A DNA stretch of 64,000 bases, from the NCBI GenBank assembly GCA_013146195.2, contig CM028377.1, positions 68,297,501-68,361,500 of the forward strand, in the 5' to 3' direction. Shown here piece by piece: positions 1 to 10,751 of this stretch. The notes beneath the pieces are model-generated. The model was not told the origin of the DNA and did not search any database. It was given only the letters and a program-made list of their open reading frames with translations. Numbering within the stretch: position 1 is the stretch's first letter; each line of letters starts with the position of its first letter. The translations under genes and the position numbers were made by a program. This DNA is from Codonopsis lanceolata (taxonomy: Eukaryota; Streptophyta; Magnoliopsida; Asterales; Campanulaceae).

Positions 1-192
1 TTGTTTGTATTATAAATATTAATGAAAATATGATTTACTTTAATTCCTTTGAACATGTGACCATAATTAAAATAGACAGAAAAAGTAATGACAAAATGGT
101 AAAAATATTTTCCTAAAAGAGAAAATTTTGAAAAACGACAATTATTTTAAAACTGACAAAAAAAAAGAACGATAATTTGAAAATGGAGGGAG
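1..192. mobile_element. Stowaway-type MITE, left part cut off by window edge
   Basis: This is the right-hand part of the Stowaway family seen complete at 19298-19556. It shares the internal stretch around CATAATTAAA, the AAAATGGTAAAA run and the terminal ATGGAGGGAG followed by the TA target dinucleotide at 193-194. The other terminus lies outside the window. It is non-coding and diverged from the other copies. Confidence 0.75.
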
Positions 193-1409
193 TATTTGGT
201 TTTTTCGTCCATCAGAAAATACTTGATCCGTTTCACCTAAAAAAATTCACATTTAAAAGTTTAATTATTAAAAAATATATAAGTATTATTAGAGTTGATC
301 ATTATTACCAAAATGTTTGAACATAATTAACATATAGAGGGTAAAATTGAGATTGTATGCTTAATTCTTTTAAAAATGAACTATTTACGTAAAACATTCC
401 AAAATAAAACAATTGACTCCTTGTCTAAAAGGGGAGGAATCATTTTGTTTATATCTTTTTTAGAAATTTATATTACCATTTTATAATTACTTTTTCTAAT
501 TACTTTATGGCTGGCGCACATGTTTTAAAAGAAACTACATACTTAAACCAATATATAACTGAGTTGATCAATTTTGGTTAATTTGTGTCTAATCCAACAT
601 GGCAACATGACAATTATTTAGAAACTACATGCATGATCATAATTTATAGCTTATATTTTCTTTTTAGATATAATTTTTACTTTTTTTATGTCTCACATTT
701 TATTCTCTTTAGTATTTTTTAATCTAATCATTATTAAAATCATAAAAACAGTGTAATGTGATGTTGGTTCCTTTTTGTTTTGAATGCCAAGGCATTTATA
801 TTAATGAGGCTAATAACAGGAGACCTATTATTTACTAATTTTGATTATAATCTATACTCCATTGTTTCTATAGTGAAATACTACTACAAATAATTGTGTC
901 CCCCCTATTAAATATGGATGACAAAAACTTATCTAAGACGGTCTTACGGATATTTTTTGTAAGATAAATTCTTTTTATTCGACTCACCGTGTATTGGTGG
1001 GTTGAACGATGAGAAAGTGAGACTCCATCTTATAAATTAAGATCAGTTTTCATAAGAGGGTTTTATAGGAAACATATTCTTAATGTATCGGTTCGGATTT
1101 CATCACAACAGATTCCTAGGATTTCTATTTTTGATAACGTTGATGATAGGGCATGTAATTATGTTTCATGTTTCGCCTTGGTCCTACCCAAACACTCCTT
1201 TCAACTTCCACAAAATCATTCCAACGCTCAGATTGCACCCCTGCTACATGGACTTCAGCCAAAGCCAAAATAATACGCTCATACACAGCTTTGACATGAT
1301 TTATAACTAGAAATGCAGCCATGTTAGTTAGTTGTGGTCTGTATGCTGGAAGCCTGTGACTGGGCAAACATACAAATGAAACAACTGTAAAGCGTTCAAT
1401 CAGAAGACA
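193..1409. other. AT-rich intergenic stretch with probable EAPP 3' UTR
   Basis: No coding region is recognisable. About 1080-1409 lies directly after the EAPP stop codon on the minus strand and is less AT-rich than 193-900, so it is a reasonable candidate for that gene's 3' UTR. This is inference; I see no decisive poly(A) signal. Around 930-965 there is a short inverted motif (AAGACGGTCTTAC) that resembles sequence near 28390. Confidence 0.4.
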
Positions 1410-4400
1410 TCAGGACTCACTTGGAAGAGCATTGAAGAAATGATACACCTCCTCTTCGTCAATGACTCCAACCTCAGTTGAACAAACTGTGCAACAAACT
1501 GGCTTGAGCGTCTCACCAGTAGCCGAATCTCCCTCAGTCTTGACCAATCCTCTTCCCTTTCTCCCCCTTTTTCGTTTCGTACTTTCTGGTTGTGTCACTT
1601 GGTCGGTCTTGATCTTGCAATTCACAACAAAAACTGCCCTGTATTGTGTCACATACTTTTCATGCCTGCAAAACCCACATAACAATTGGTTTCAATAAGA
1701 GAACACCAAAGGCTTCTGAACCAAAAAGGTCCAAAACCATGTTTGTCTCAGTTCTACAGCACGACTATATTAACTTCTAATGTTGTGAAATTGCACAACT
1801 AAAGATAATTCAATACGATGAAGTGCATAAAAGAGAACTGCCTATCAAACTCCCATTAAACAAATTCACTAGTGTCAGCAGCTATCATTTGTTTCCTTTG
1901 CTGTATGTGTACAAAAGAGTGAGGTGAATGAGTCTGCGAAATACAGATCCATCCATCTCACGAGGAAATAAAATATGTATATGATTCCCTTAAAGATGTT
2001 CCACCGGAAATATGCAGATCTTTATCATAGAAATGACGTCACACCATATATTTCCGATGAACACAAGCTCATCGGGAAGAATCATGAGCAAACACATACA
2101 TACTAGGAAGAACAATGATTTCACATTACAAAAAAGATTTTAAAAAAACAAAGTCACTAATGCAAAATGTATTCGCAGGATGTATTCAATAAATCTTCAG
2201 TTCATCCTGTTTTCATGCAATCCTTGGAGCCTTTCTTCCAATTTTGGCACTTTTGTTGAGGACCACAGTGGGACTCATTTTGGACAGGAAATTGGAGTAT
2301 AAGGGTCTCCCACAACCATGCCCCTCCGTCTGGAACTCCCCAGCTGTTTCAACCCACTTTGATCCAAATCACATGCATAGATAAACAGCACAATCCATTC
2401 TCTTAAAATCATCAAAAAGACTGATTTCTCTTCCTTCATGCCATCCCTCTTATCTCTCCCAGATATCATGAGCAAAGCATGATTGCTCTTTAAACAAATA
2501 CTTTTTTCATCAAAAGTTAGAAGTTTCTGATTTGGGTTTTATCTAGCAACAATATAAGTTTGTAACATACATGTGTACGAGTGTGTATTGTGTGCATCAA
2601 TATATATATTTGACAAGTTAACCCCAACAAAATTGTACCCCAAACAAGAAGTCACGGCTTGCGTAGAATGTTTGAACTACCTGAAAGTGAAAAGCCTTCA
2701 AAGCAGCCCCTTAATCTCTCTAAACCTTACATACTCATCCGTTGAACCCTAAACTTTCTTTACACCTTTTACAAAGCCTACAGCTCAATAAATTCCGTCT
2801 TTAGCTGCACTGCTAACCGGCTATTAGACAGGCTAAGATGTTGCAGAGATAAATACAAAATCAGGTTTCAAAGCTTGTAGGTGATTTTCCCTTAAGATGC
2901 AAAAACTGCAAAGCTTCGACCCTAATTCACCAAGAATATTCATCCTTCATGTTCCACTGAAATATAAATTGGACCCAAAAGGTCAGAGCACCAACATCAG
3001 CTAATCTAATCCATAACCTTCGGCCTTTGAAATCAGTCCAAGCTTCTTCAGCATTTTGAATGTAATACTTGCTTTCAAGTCTGAGTGATTCATTCTCTAA
3101 GAAAGTTCCAAAAAGATGTGATGTTACATTGTCACTTCACATTTCTGAGTATGCAACTACATAATTAAAGCAAATATACACTTGTTGTCGACTTACTGTA
3201 CTGGAATGGTCACGAATGAGTTACAGGACAAGGAAAGTAGTTTTAAAATATTCAAGCATATGATCACCCCTTCACGGATGAGTTACAGGACAAGGAAAAG
3301 ATTAGACTAAAAGGAGAAAAGGATACGAAAGATGTGTGAGCAGTGTATTGATACAGAAACAAAACAAAAACAGCTAGAAGAAAGGAAATAGAAAACTGCT
3401 CACTCAGTCCCAAAAAAACAGTTCACTTCCTATATTGAAAAATCAACATGGGACAATATCAAATCAATATTTAAACATACATTTATAATGTTTTAGGTAA
3501 TAAAATTTGAATCATTAAAAATACTGAAAGTTACAACTTTTAGAATTTTTAAGGACATGTATATTTTTATAAAGGCGGGGGCTAACCACACCCCAAAACC
3601 CACTATACACCCCATTACTCTCCACACCCCACCCATTTTTAATTTTTTACAAATTTCATACACCACTCTCTCCACCCCCACCCTAACTACCCATTCTACC
3701 CATTCTACCCCTTCCCTCTTTTCTACCCTTCTCTCTTCTCTCACATATCTTGATCGCCATCTTCATCTTCCCTTCCCTCTCCAACCTCCATGGCCGCCAC
3801 CTTTCTCACCATCTTCATCTTCATCTTCCCTTCCCTTTCTCTTTCGGAACCCTAATTCCCAATTACCCAAATCGAGCAAGCAATAATCAAAGGAGCTGCA
3901 AAAATGGGAGCAAGTAATCAAAGCAATCTTCATTGCAAAATTGAACAAGCAATCTCCTCCTCTTCCTCTATTTCATCGCAAGGTTCGTCATTCCTCCTCC
4001 TCTCTCAATCTGTTTCATCTCCAACTCCCAAACATCTTCCTAGAACAAGATAGGAGTGTGCGGCTACCGAACTGACGACCCTCTGTTCGGACTTGGTTAT
4101 GCACACGCTTTGGGTGCAGTTCGGCTGGGAGTGGTCACATGCTTTGGGTGGAGTTCGGCTTAGAGTTGCCGCACACAATGGGGAGTGTGGGGCTGAGGGT
4201 GTTGAGACTTGTTCATTGGGCTATATTGGCATTTCACCTGATGGCATTTTTGCAAAAAAAAAAATTGTGGGGTGTGGTTAGCTCCCGCCTTTTATAAATC
4301 TTCTTTCAGAGTTTAATTAAGTTGACCTAATAGAGTCAAATGGAACAGTATTTTAGGGAGAGATTTCTAAGCAAACAAATCAATCTAATCAAGCTGAATC

Positions 4401-7187
4401 TCAGAAATAGGCACTCCCCTAAAAAGGCACCTCTATCAGAGGCCCAGACGGACGCCAAAAAAGCCACCCTGTCCCAGAGAAAATGCCAAAACAGCTGATG
4501 GTCACAAAAAATACTGGAAGTCCTCTCGAACAAAACAGTGAACACCCCACAGCTCCATTACAAACTTGCATCACTGCCCCAACCAAAACCTCTAACTTGT
4601 ATCTGAAGAAAGACATAAATTGTCTCCCAGCTAACTCACACTTCTCCAATCACCCCACACAAACTGTTCCACAAGAATCTCTACCCTCCAATCACACACA
4701 CACACACACAAAATGAAGAAACAAGGGATCATAAAATTCGAAGGAACACTAACACATCACACATTAGAGAGACTAACGAGAAGGCTGATGGCCTCCCCAC
4801 TTCACGATCATTTAGATTTCCAAGAAGGAGAGGCCACAACACAGAAAGAAAGCAGAGATAGGAGCCATGCGAACCAAAGAAAGGAGAAACAAGTGAGTCG
4901 AAAGCAACTCGCAACTGAGTTTCCCCCACCCAAACATCCTCCAAAAATATTAGGAGACTAGCATCACCAACCTGAGCTTCTCTTCTTTTCTTATTTTTAT
5001 AATCCCTCTCATTCAACACAAAGAGTTCACCTTAAAAAAGCCAAACATTTAAGAAATGCATACCCTTGAAACTAATCATTGAAACGAAATCATTTATCTA
5101 CAAATTAAAGTCAAAAGAAATTATAATCTTCTTTTTCCAATTAGGACGTTTTATGCTAAACATCCTAAAATGGGAAGATAGAATGAAGAGAGCAACATAT
5201 CATCCCTCTCTCTTCTTCTATCATCTATTTTTGATGAATAGACACAAATAAGTGTACCATTCATAATGCATCTACCTTTTCCCATCATGTATAATTTTGA
5301 TTTGGATCTACTTCATTTGTATATCTGAACTGATTTTTGAACAATCATACATCTGTTTATAGACTAAATATGAGCCAGACCTAACCCCCATAAATGAATG
5401 GTGCATATGTAGACCAGTATATACCAACCATGGCAAAAGTTTGGTTTCCACGTTTTCTGTTGTTCTGTATTTGTTAATCACCAAAAAACACATGAGAGAG
5501 AAGGGGGGTACCCAGAACAACCCATATTAAGAGCTTATACCATGATCAAAGGAAAAAAAGGAACAAGAGTGGCAAAGGCTTTGGGGTTTTTTTGGGGGGG
5601 CGGGTAGACATGGCCAAACAGTTCAAACCGACATGGGGCTGCAGGTTTTGGTTTTAACCGGATTTTTTTTAGAATTTTTTTTTAAAATTTTTCTAAGGAA
5701 CGGTCAAATTATCTCAGCCCTTCATCTCAAACTGCCAATCAATTTCATCCATTAATTTTGATTTTTTTAGAAAACTGTCAATTTGGGTGGGTTGGAGCCA
5801 ACGGTTTAGGATTTGATGAAGAGGCAAACCAAAGCCAAACCAGCCAAACCGGGGTTGGGGGTGGTTTGTTCCTGGTTTTCCGGACCGGTAAGGCATGCCT
5901 AGGGGTGGGGTTAGAAACCGCATAAAAGTAAACCACAGCATTCAATATACATACCTTTGACATTCTAGGCAAAGGGTTGTAAAACAGGCTGGGCAGCTAA
6001 GCACGGCATCAGAGAATTCACCTTTCTTCTTCTTTTGAACCCATAATTGGTCTTTGTCATCAATATTTGGATCATAGAATTCGGGCTTGATGGAGTAGTC
6101 TATCTCGTCATCATCGGAAACTGATTATAAACAAAAATAAGAAAAAAGAAGTCTGATTACAATCTAACACGGTAAACTACAGTTACAGATTAAAAAGCCA
6201 TAAGCCAACTTATATAGCAAGTATATTTCAATCAACAGCGAAATAAATCACCAAATCAATAAACATAAACACTAACATTAAAAACAAATTGCAGGTGTAA
6301 ACAGAAATTTGGTTATTCACAGAAACGCCAATGTAATTACGTACATATCCTTGATAAGAATGATCATACCTAATTTGCACTGAACGCAAAATGATGGACA
6401 CTACTGCTAAAATGTAAAGTTGTAGCTAGTATTCCATTACTGCTAATAAACACACAAACGTAAATTAATGTTCAGCTTAGATAGACCATACATGATGGGA
6501 ACCAAAAAGGCAATTCAAGTCAACAGGGTACAGGAGTTGGGGAATGGAGCAAGCTTAGATCCCAAATACGTATTCGATCTTTGACTGAATTCAAGTGGGT
6601 CATCCAGTTTCTAAAATGTGATTTATTATGTTTGCAACCACGCCATTCAAATTTTCTTTCATCACAACTCATAGTCAAAATTACTATCACCAATGTTCTT
6701 TAGCAATCTAGAATTGGAGTCCATTGCATAACAGACCATGGCAAGTCTGCTTATTTAGAAAACTTGAGCTTGCTTGACTTAGAGTCCCAGTCAAGATTTT
6801 GTTAGATTGCTTCTTCAATTAGGAATAACTAAAATCTTCTGTTCAAAATTGAACAAAATTCAAAATTCGTCACTTCATCTAGATTTGGACAAATGACAAG
6901 CACACAGTAGTCAGTACTGTTTAAAACCACACTACTCAATTTCAGCTCATCGAAATCAAATTACTTGAATTGCCCGTCACACCCATATTTAACTATAAAT
7001 TAGTAACTCGCAGATGGTTAACGCAGTGCTCAAAAATATTAGATGAAATTTATAGATTCCAACATATTCAATTCTATAGTCCATGGTTTAGGCATAGATA
7101 ACTAAAAGTTTTAATTTGGGACTTACTGGTTTGCTGTGAATGAGTGAGAGATTTCATCGTCTCTCTTGCGTCTCCTTCTGAGTTCAT
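1410..7187 (-). CDS. EAPP: E2F-associated phosphoprotein (EAPP) homologue, three exons
   Basis: The coding sequence is a join of exon 1 (7187-7127), exon 2 (6120-5955) and exon 3 (1665-1410), giving 160 residues. Every boundary is GT-AG: donors GTAAGT and GTATGT, acceptors ATAATCAG and TTTTGCAG. Reading phase is kept across both introns. The protein has an acidic, serine-bearing start (SDDDEIDYS), an EFYDPN motif, a CPAC...CLEC zinc-binding knuckle followed by RHEKY and TQYRAVFVVNC, a basic linker (KRKRGRKGRG), then CCTVCSTEVGVIDEEE and the C-terminal YHFFNALPSES. This layout is that of the EAPP family, which in animals binds activating E2F factors; the function of plant members is little known. 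Length is close to the usual plant size. The start is the first ATG after an in-frame break, 61 nt before the first donor. Intron 2 (5954-1666) is unusually long and transposon-laden. No frame damage is visible, so the gene looks intact. Confidence 0.9.
3574..4289. mobile_element. Non-autonomous Mutator-like element in EAPP intron 2
   Basis: Terminal inverted repeats begin GGCGGGGGCTAACCACACCC on the left and GGCGGGAGCTAACCACACCC when the right end is read inverted. It is flanked by perfect 9-bp duplications TTTTATAAA at 3565-3573 and 4290-4298, the size expected of Mutator-superfamily insertion. The 716-bp body has no transposase. Its middle (about 3720-4020) is pyrimidine-rich and resembles the 5' UTR and first codons of a plant gene, so it may hold a captured gene fragment (Pack-MULE type). 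I cannot identify the donor. Confidence 0.85.
4693..4711. repeat. (CA)n microsatellite
   Basis: A run of about nine CA units in EAPP intron 2. Confidence 0.9.
5605..5901. mobile_element. hAT-type MITE in EAPP intron 2
   Basis: Short imperfect inverted termini (TAGACATGG... and, inverted, TAGGCATGC...) are flanked by 8-bp duplications GGGGCGGG (5597-5604) and GGGGTGGG (5902-5909), 7 of 8 identical. Eight-bp duplications are typical of hAT elements. The right end lies about 50 bp inside the intron from the exon 2 donor site. No coding capacity. Confidence 0.7.
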
Positions 7188-7374
7188 CCTTTTCTTACTT
7201 GGGAATTTTCGGTTCTGTACGGTACGATATGAAACTCTTTTTAAGCGCCGGACCGGTTAACCTCTCCTCCTACCGTTAATTTAGAGGTACCAATGGTCTG
7301 GCCCGGTGGCGGTCGGCCCGTACGCGAGACCAACGTTAAAATCGATCCAAGCCAAAATTTCACCGGGCAGTAAA
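7188..7374. other. 5' flank of EAPP
   Basis: This is the presumed 5' UTR and promoter-proximal DNA of the minus-strand EAPP gene. It has a relatively GC-rich patch (7240-7345, with GCGCCGGACCGG and CCCGGTGGCGGTC) unlike the AT-rich surroundings. No clear TATA box is seen on the minus strand. Upstream sequence beyond 7375 is transposon-derived. Confidence 0.4.
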
Positions 7375-8135
7375 AAAGAAGGAAAAATTAGTCCCGTCCA
7401 CTTTTCAAAAGTTTTGCACGCTCCATTTTCATGTTTTTATTTATTTATTTATTTAAAACAGTCGTAAGTATATTTTTAGGATAAAAAGACTACGATATAT
7501 ATTTAATAAGCATGAGGCATGTTACGAAAATGAATCGCGACGCATTGATTATTAAATTACAATACATCAATTTTACTAAATTAATTTTTGTAATGCGATT
7601 CATCAGTTTAATTGTCTAGTCTATTTTTTTACCGTAATACATCAATGTTTGAACCGCAATTAATCAGTTTAATTGACTAGTCTATTTTTGTACCGCGATA
7701 TATCAATGTTTGAACTGCGATTCATCAGTTTAATTAACTAATCTATTTTTGCACCGCGTTACATCAATGTTTGCAACACGATACATTAATCTAACATTTT
7801 TGCACCGCGATACAAAATCATAAAGAAGCAAACCACGCCATCCAGCTTTTTCCTCCATCTCCCCCGTCTTAAGTCATCTTCTTCCTCCCCTTCCTTATTC
7901 GTCTCTACCGAAAAATTATAACTCCAACATAGATCCATTACAGGTCGATACCCGTTTCGTTGCGCAATAATGGTAATTTTCGAATCCAATGAGTTTAACA
8001 GAACTCTTGAAGGACACGATTATATTTTCGGAATAATATTTCGAAAAATTGACTTATGTAGTTGAAAAAAAAAACTATAGACTTTTGGGGTTATAAACTT
8101 TGAAAAATGGATTGATCAGAATTTTACCCTAAAAA
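7375..8135. mobile_element. Unclassified TIR repeat, family X copy 1
   Basis: The left end (near 7383: TTAGTCCCGTCCACTTTTC) and the inverted right end (near 8130: CAATCCATTTTTCAAAGTTT) are related, and both are found again at 8140-9437. The interior holds a 61-bp tandem array and a short region near 7840-7990 that looks gene-derived but has no identifiable product. Target duplications were not resolved, so the superfamily is not assigned. Confidence 0.5.
7595..7813. repeat. 61-bp tandem repeat, about 3.6 copies
   Basis: Units begin at 7595, 7656, 7717 and 7778 with 61-bp spacing. Each carries GCGATTCATCAGTTTAATT, then CTATTTTTG, then ACCGCGATACATCAATG. The repeat is diverged but phased, and lies inside family X copy 1. 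Confidence 0.85.
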
Positions 8136-8494
8136 CAAAAGAAAAAATTACGGGTCGAATCACTTTTCAAAGTTTTAATTCGCTCCAGTATTATGTTTTT
8201 TTCAACCGGAAAATGACACTTTTAAGGACGAAATGGCTCTGACACCCTTAATGAGCCTGAGACGCGCTACAAAAATGCATCGCGATTCAAAATTTTATAT
8301 ACCACGATTCAAAAATTTATGAATCGTGGTTTTAAAAAATGATGTATCGTGATTTCCTGCCATTAGCAGTCCTATCATTGTTAGAGAAACGTGGAAAACA
8401 AAGCTAAAATAGCAGTCTATGCCATCCACCTACATCTAAAAAGTAATCCAAATCTTACCCTATTTCCCAAATAGAAATGCCACCATCCTACAAG

Positions 8495-8665
8495 CTAGCT
8501 TCCTTGAGCGTGTATAATTGACACAAGTAAAGGATAGAACATCACGCGCTTGACATTTTGACTATCGATGTACAAAAAGAAATGCTCTTCACTCTTCTTC
8601 ACATCAGTAGTGGCTTCTACTGTTCTAACAAAGACATGTACTTCCTTCCAATTTAGGGCCACCAC
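8495..8665 (-). pseudogene. Coding relic of unknown gene inside family X copy 2
   Basis: A 56-residue open stretch ends in TAG at 8495-8497 and has plausible protein composition: WKEVHVFVRTVEATTDVKKS, then EEHFFLYIDSQ, then SIIHAQGS at the end. It has no ATG and starts just after an in-frame stop, so it looks like one exon or a fragment. I do not recognise the family. It is too short for firm assignment. Confidence 0.3.
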
Positions 8666-9148
8666 CTAGGCCTACAATTCACAATCATTAGTTCAACAAG
8701 AACAGCTTCACAATCTATTTATGTACCGCGATTCAAAAATTTATGAACTGTGATTCAAAAATTCAAAAATTGATGTATTGTGATTCAAATATGTAAGAAC
8801 TACGATTCAAAAAATGATGTATCGTAATTTCCTATCATTAGCAGTCATATCATTATTAGAGAGCTATGGAACACAAAGCTAAGTAGTAGTCTATGGCATC
8901 CACATCTTTGCCTTTATATATATGTTACGTATTGGGGAAAATCAACATTCTCCATCTGAGAGTTGATCAACAATTTTGCTGCCCTGTGAACTTCATTCCC
9001 GATCTCTCATCTCTCATGTCATGTTTGATTTCTCGTCTCATCTCTCGCTGTTCATCAATTCTTTATTTGAGAAATTCCGAAACGGAATTGTATCGATTCA
9101 GCGATTTGTTTTTCGAAATCTATTTGGTATAATTCATTCATCGCATCA

Positions 9149-9247
9149 ATGGTGACTAATGAAATTGAAGAACCACCTGCTTCAAATGAAAACAGAGCAG
9201 TAGGAGGAACTCACAATTCCACGTATTTTTTGAATCGAAATGTATAA
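9149..9247 (+). pseudogene. 32-codon ORF, possible captured N-terminus
   Basis: A short ORF starting MVTNEIEEPPASNENRA with a TAA at 9245-9247. The acidic, N-terminus-like composition and its place near the end of family X copy 2 suggest the first exon of a captured or transposon-encoded gene. No domain is visible; it could be chance. Confidence 0.2.
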
Positions 9248-9440
9248 ATTTTTGCTCGCATTTGATTGTATAATCACAGATCCATGGAAATGAAGAAAAA
9301 AGGTGAAGAATAAGAGGCAATTTACAGAGTTTTTTTTACTGGATATTATAGGAACATTTATTTTAAAAATAGTCTTTTGCGGTTGAAAAAAACACTAATT
9401 TAAGGGGTTATAAACTTTAAAAAGTGGACTAGCCATAATT

Positions 9441-9946
9441 TCACCCAAAACAAAACTCCAAACCCGCTCAAACATCAGCCCGACTGGGTCAAGTGGTCAG
9501 TCATTAAACACGCCAAATTTACCTATTTTCTAGCCCGGGGCAAAAACCCACCAGGCCAAGCATCAAAGTCGGTTCGAAGTGGGAAAAAATCCTCCAGACC
9601 TATGAAAACTAAAGCCCAACATAATATTGGTCGGGTCGAGTCTATTTTGGATCACTCTAATTTTTCTATTGTGTGTGTTTCTTTTTTTTTTTGGTAAATA
9701 GCTTAAATTCCCATGTAGTTTGGTAGTTGAGCGGATCACCTAGGGATGTAAATCGGAACCACCAAATCACATAATCGAATCGAACCAAACCAAACCAGTC
9801 GATTTTGGTCGAAGATGGTTCGATTTCGGTTTAAAAATTGGAAAATCGCTCGTTTCGGTTCGATTCACGATTTTTGGTATCAAACAAAACCGAACTAATA
9901 TATATATATATCAGATGTTTGAGCGGGTTTGGAAGACTATATTATA
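9441..9946. other. Non-coding repeat debris
   Basis: No gene is seen. 9742-9900 is rich in AACCAAACC/GGTTCGATT motifs and begins CTAGGGATGTAAATCGG, like the left end of the hAT-type repeats found elsewhere (27425). A right terminus was not found. A (TA)n run lies at about 9899-9911. Confidence 0.4.
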
Positions 9947-10481
9947 CTCCTTTCGTCCTTAAATAATCATCCTAGTTGACCTGGCGCACAGTTTAAGAAA
10001 AAACAATTGACTTGATTATTTATATTGATTTAATGTGTAGTTTCCTTTAATATTCATGTGTATGTGGCTCATAAGGGCAAGTCCAATTGTGGTACTTACC
10101 TATAGGTATCAAAATTAAATTTTGATACCTAGTGGTTATTATTCATGGATATCAAATGATCATCTCCAACCATATGTATCAAAATGAAGGGTATTGAAAT
10201 TAGGTGAGGTAATAAGAGAGGTATCAAATTTGGTATCTTCCCTAATACCACACCTAATTTTGATACCTTTTACTTTAACCATTGGAGAACTTAATACTTT
10301 TACATATGTATCAAAATTTGGTTTTGACCCCTACCATTGGACTTGACCTAATTAAAGTAGAGTGAAAATGTAAAGGTAAAGTGGTAAAATTAATATTCTA
10401 CAAAGATAAGTTTCAAAGTAGACAATTATTTTAAGACGAACAAAAAAGGAAAATAGGACGATAATTTAGGGATGGAGGGAA
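9947..10481. mobile_element. Stowaway MITE, interrupted by a Tourist MITE
   Basis: Termini CTCCTTTCGTCC (9947) and GGATGGAGGGAA (ending 10481) are flanked by TA. The internal sequence is collinear with the complete copy at 19298-19556 except for a 274-bp insertion plus TAA duplication at 10072-10351. Confidence 0.88.
10075..10348. mobile_element. Tourist (PIF/Harbinger) MITE nested in a Stowaway MITE
   Basis: Inverted termini GGGCAAGTCCAAT and (inverted right end) GGTCAAGTCCAAT. The host Stowaway reads CATAATTAAAG in other copies. Here it is CA-TAA, then the insert, then TAA-TTAAAG, so the target duplication is TAA (10072-10074 and 10349-10351), the TWA type of PIF/Harbinger. Non-coding. Confidence 0.88.
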
Positions 10482-10751
10482 TATATACAAAGAATTCATA
10501 CCAAAGATTCTCGTGAGTTTAATGAGGGTGCACCCAAAAGTCAAGATTTAGTTCCGTCAAAGGGTCTGCAGGACATTTCAATCCATCATCGGAGTAGGAT
10601 TTCTAGCTTTTTCCGCTTCCACAATACAATTTTTTCCCAAAATCAAACTTAATCCATTAAACTAATCAATTAGATACACATTTGATTTGAAACAAAAAAA
10701 ACCCTCTTAATGGTGACACAAAATTCAACATATTTACATACCTCACTATCT

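Larger units (their letters stand above)
8140..9437. mobile_element. Unclassified TIR repeat, family X copy 2, with coding relics
   Basis: The left end (ACGGGTCGAATCACTTTTC, 8149-8167) and the inverted right end (GGCTAGTCCACTTTTTAAAG, near 9400-9425) match the ends of copy 1. The interior repeats motifs such as GATGTATCGTGATT twice (8340-8360 and 8815-8835). It contains a 57-codon open stretch on the minus strand and a 32-codon ORF on the plus strand, which suggests acquired gene pieces. Boundaries are approximate. Confidence 0.45.

Noticed and set aside
3557..3886. 109-codon plus-strand open frame
   Set aside because: Starts in the target duplication of a Mutator-type element and is an artefact of a pyrimidine-rich (CCCT/TCTT) stretch; Ser/Pro/Thr repeats only.
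7500..7813. CRISPR-like evenly spaced repeats
   Set aside because: The 61-bp units are directly adjacent with no unique spacers, diverged, and in a plant transposon; it is an ordinary tandem repeat.
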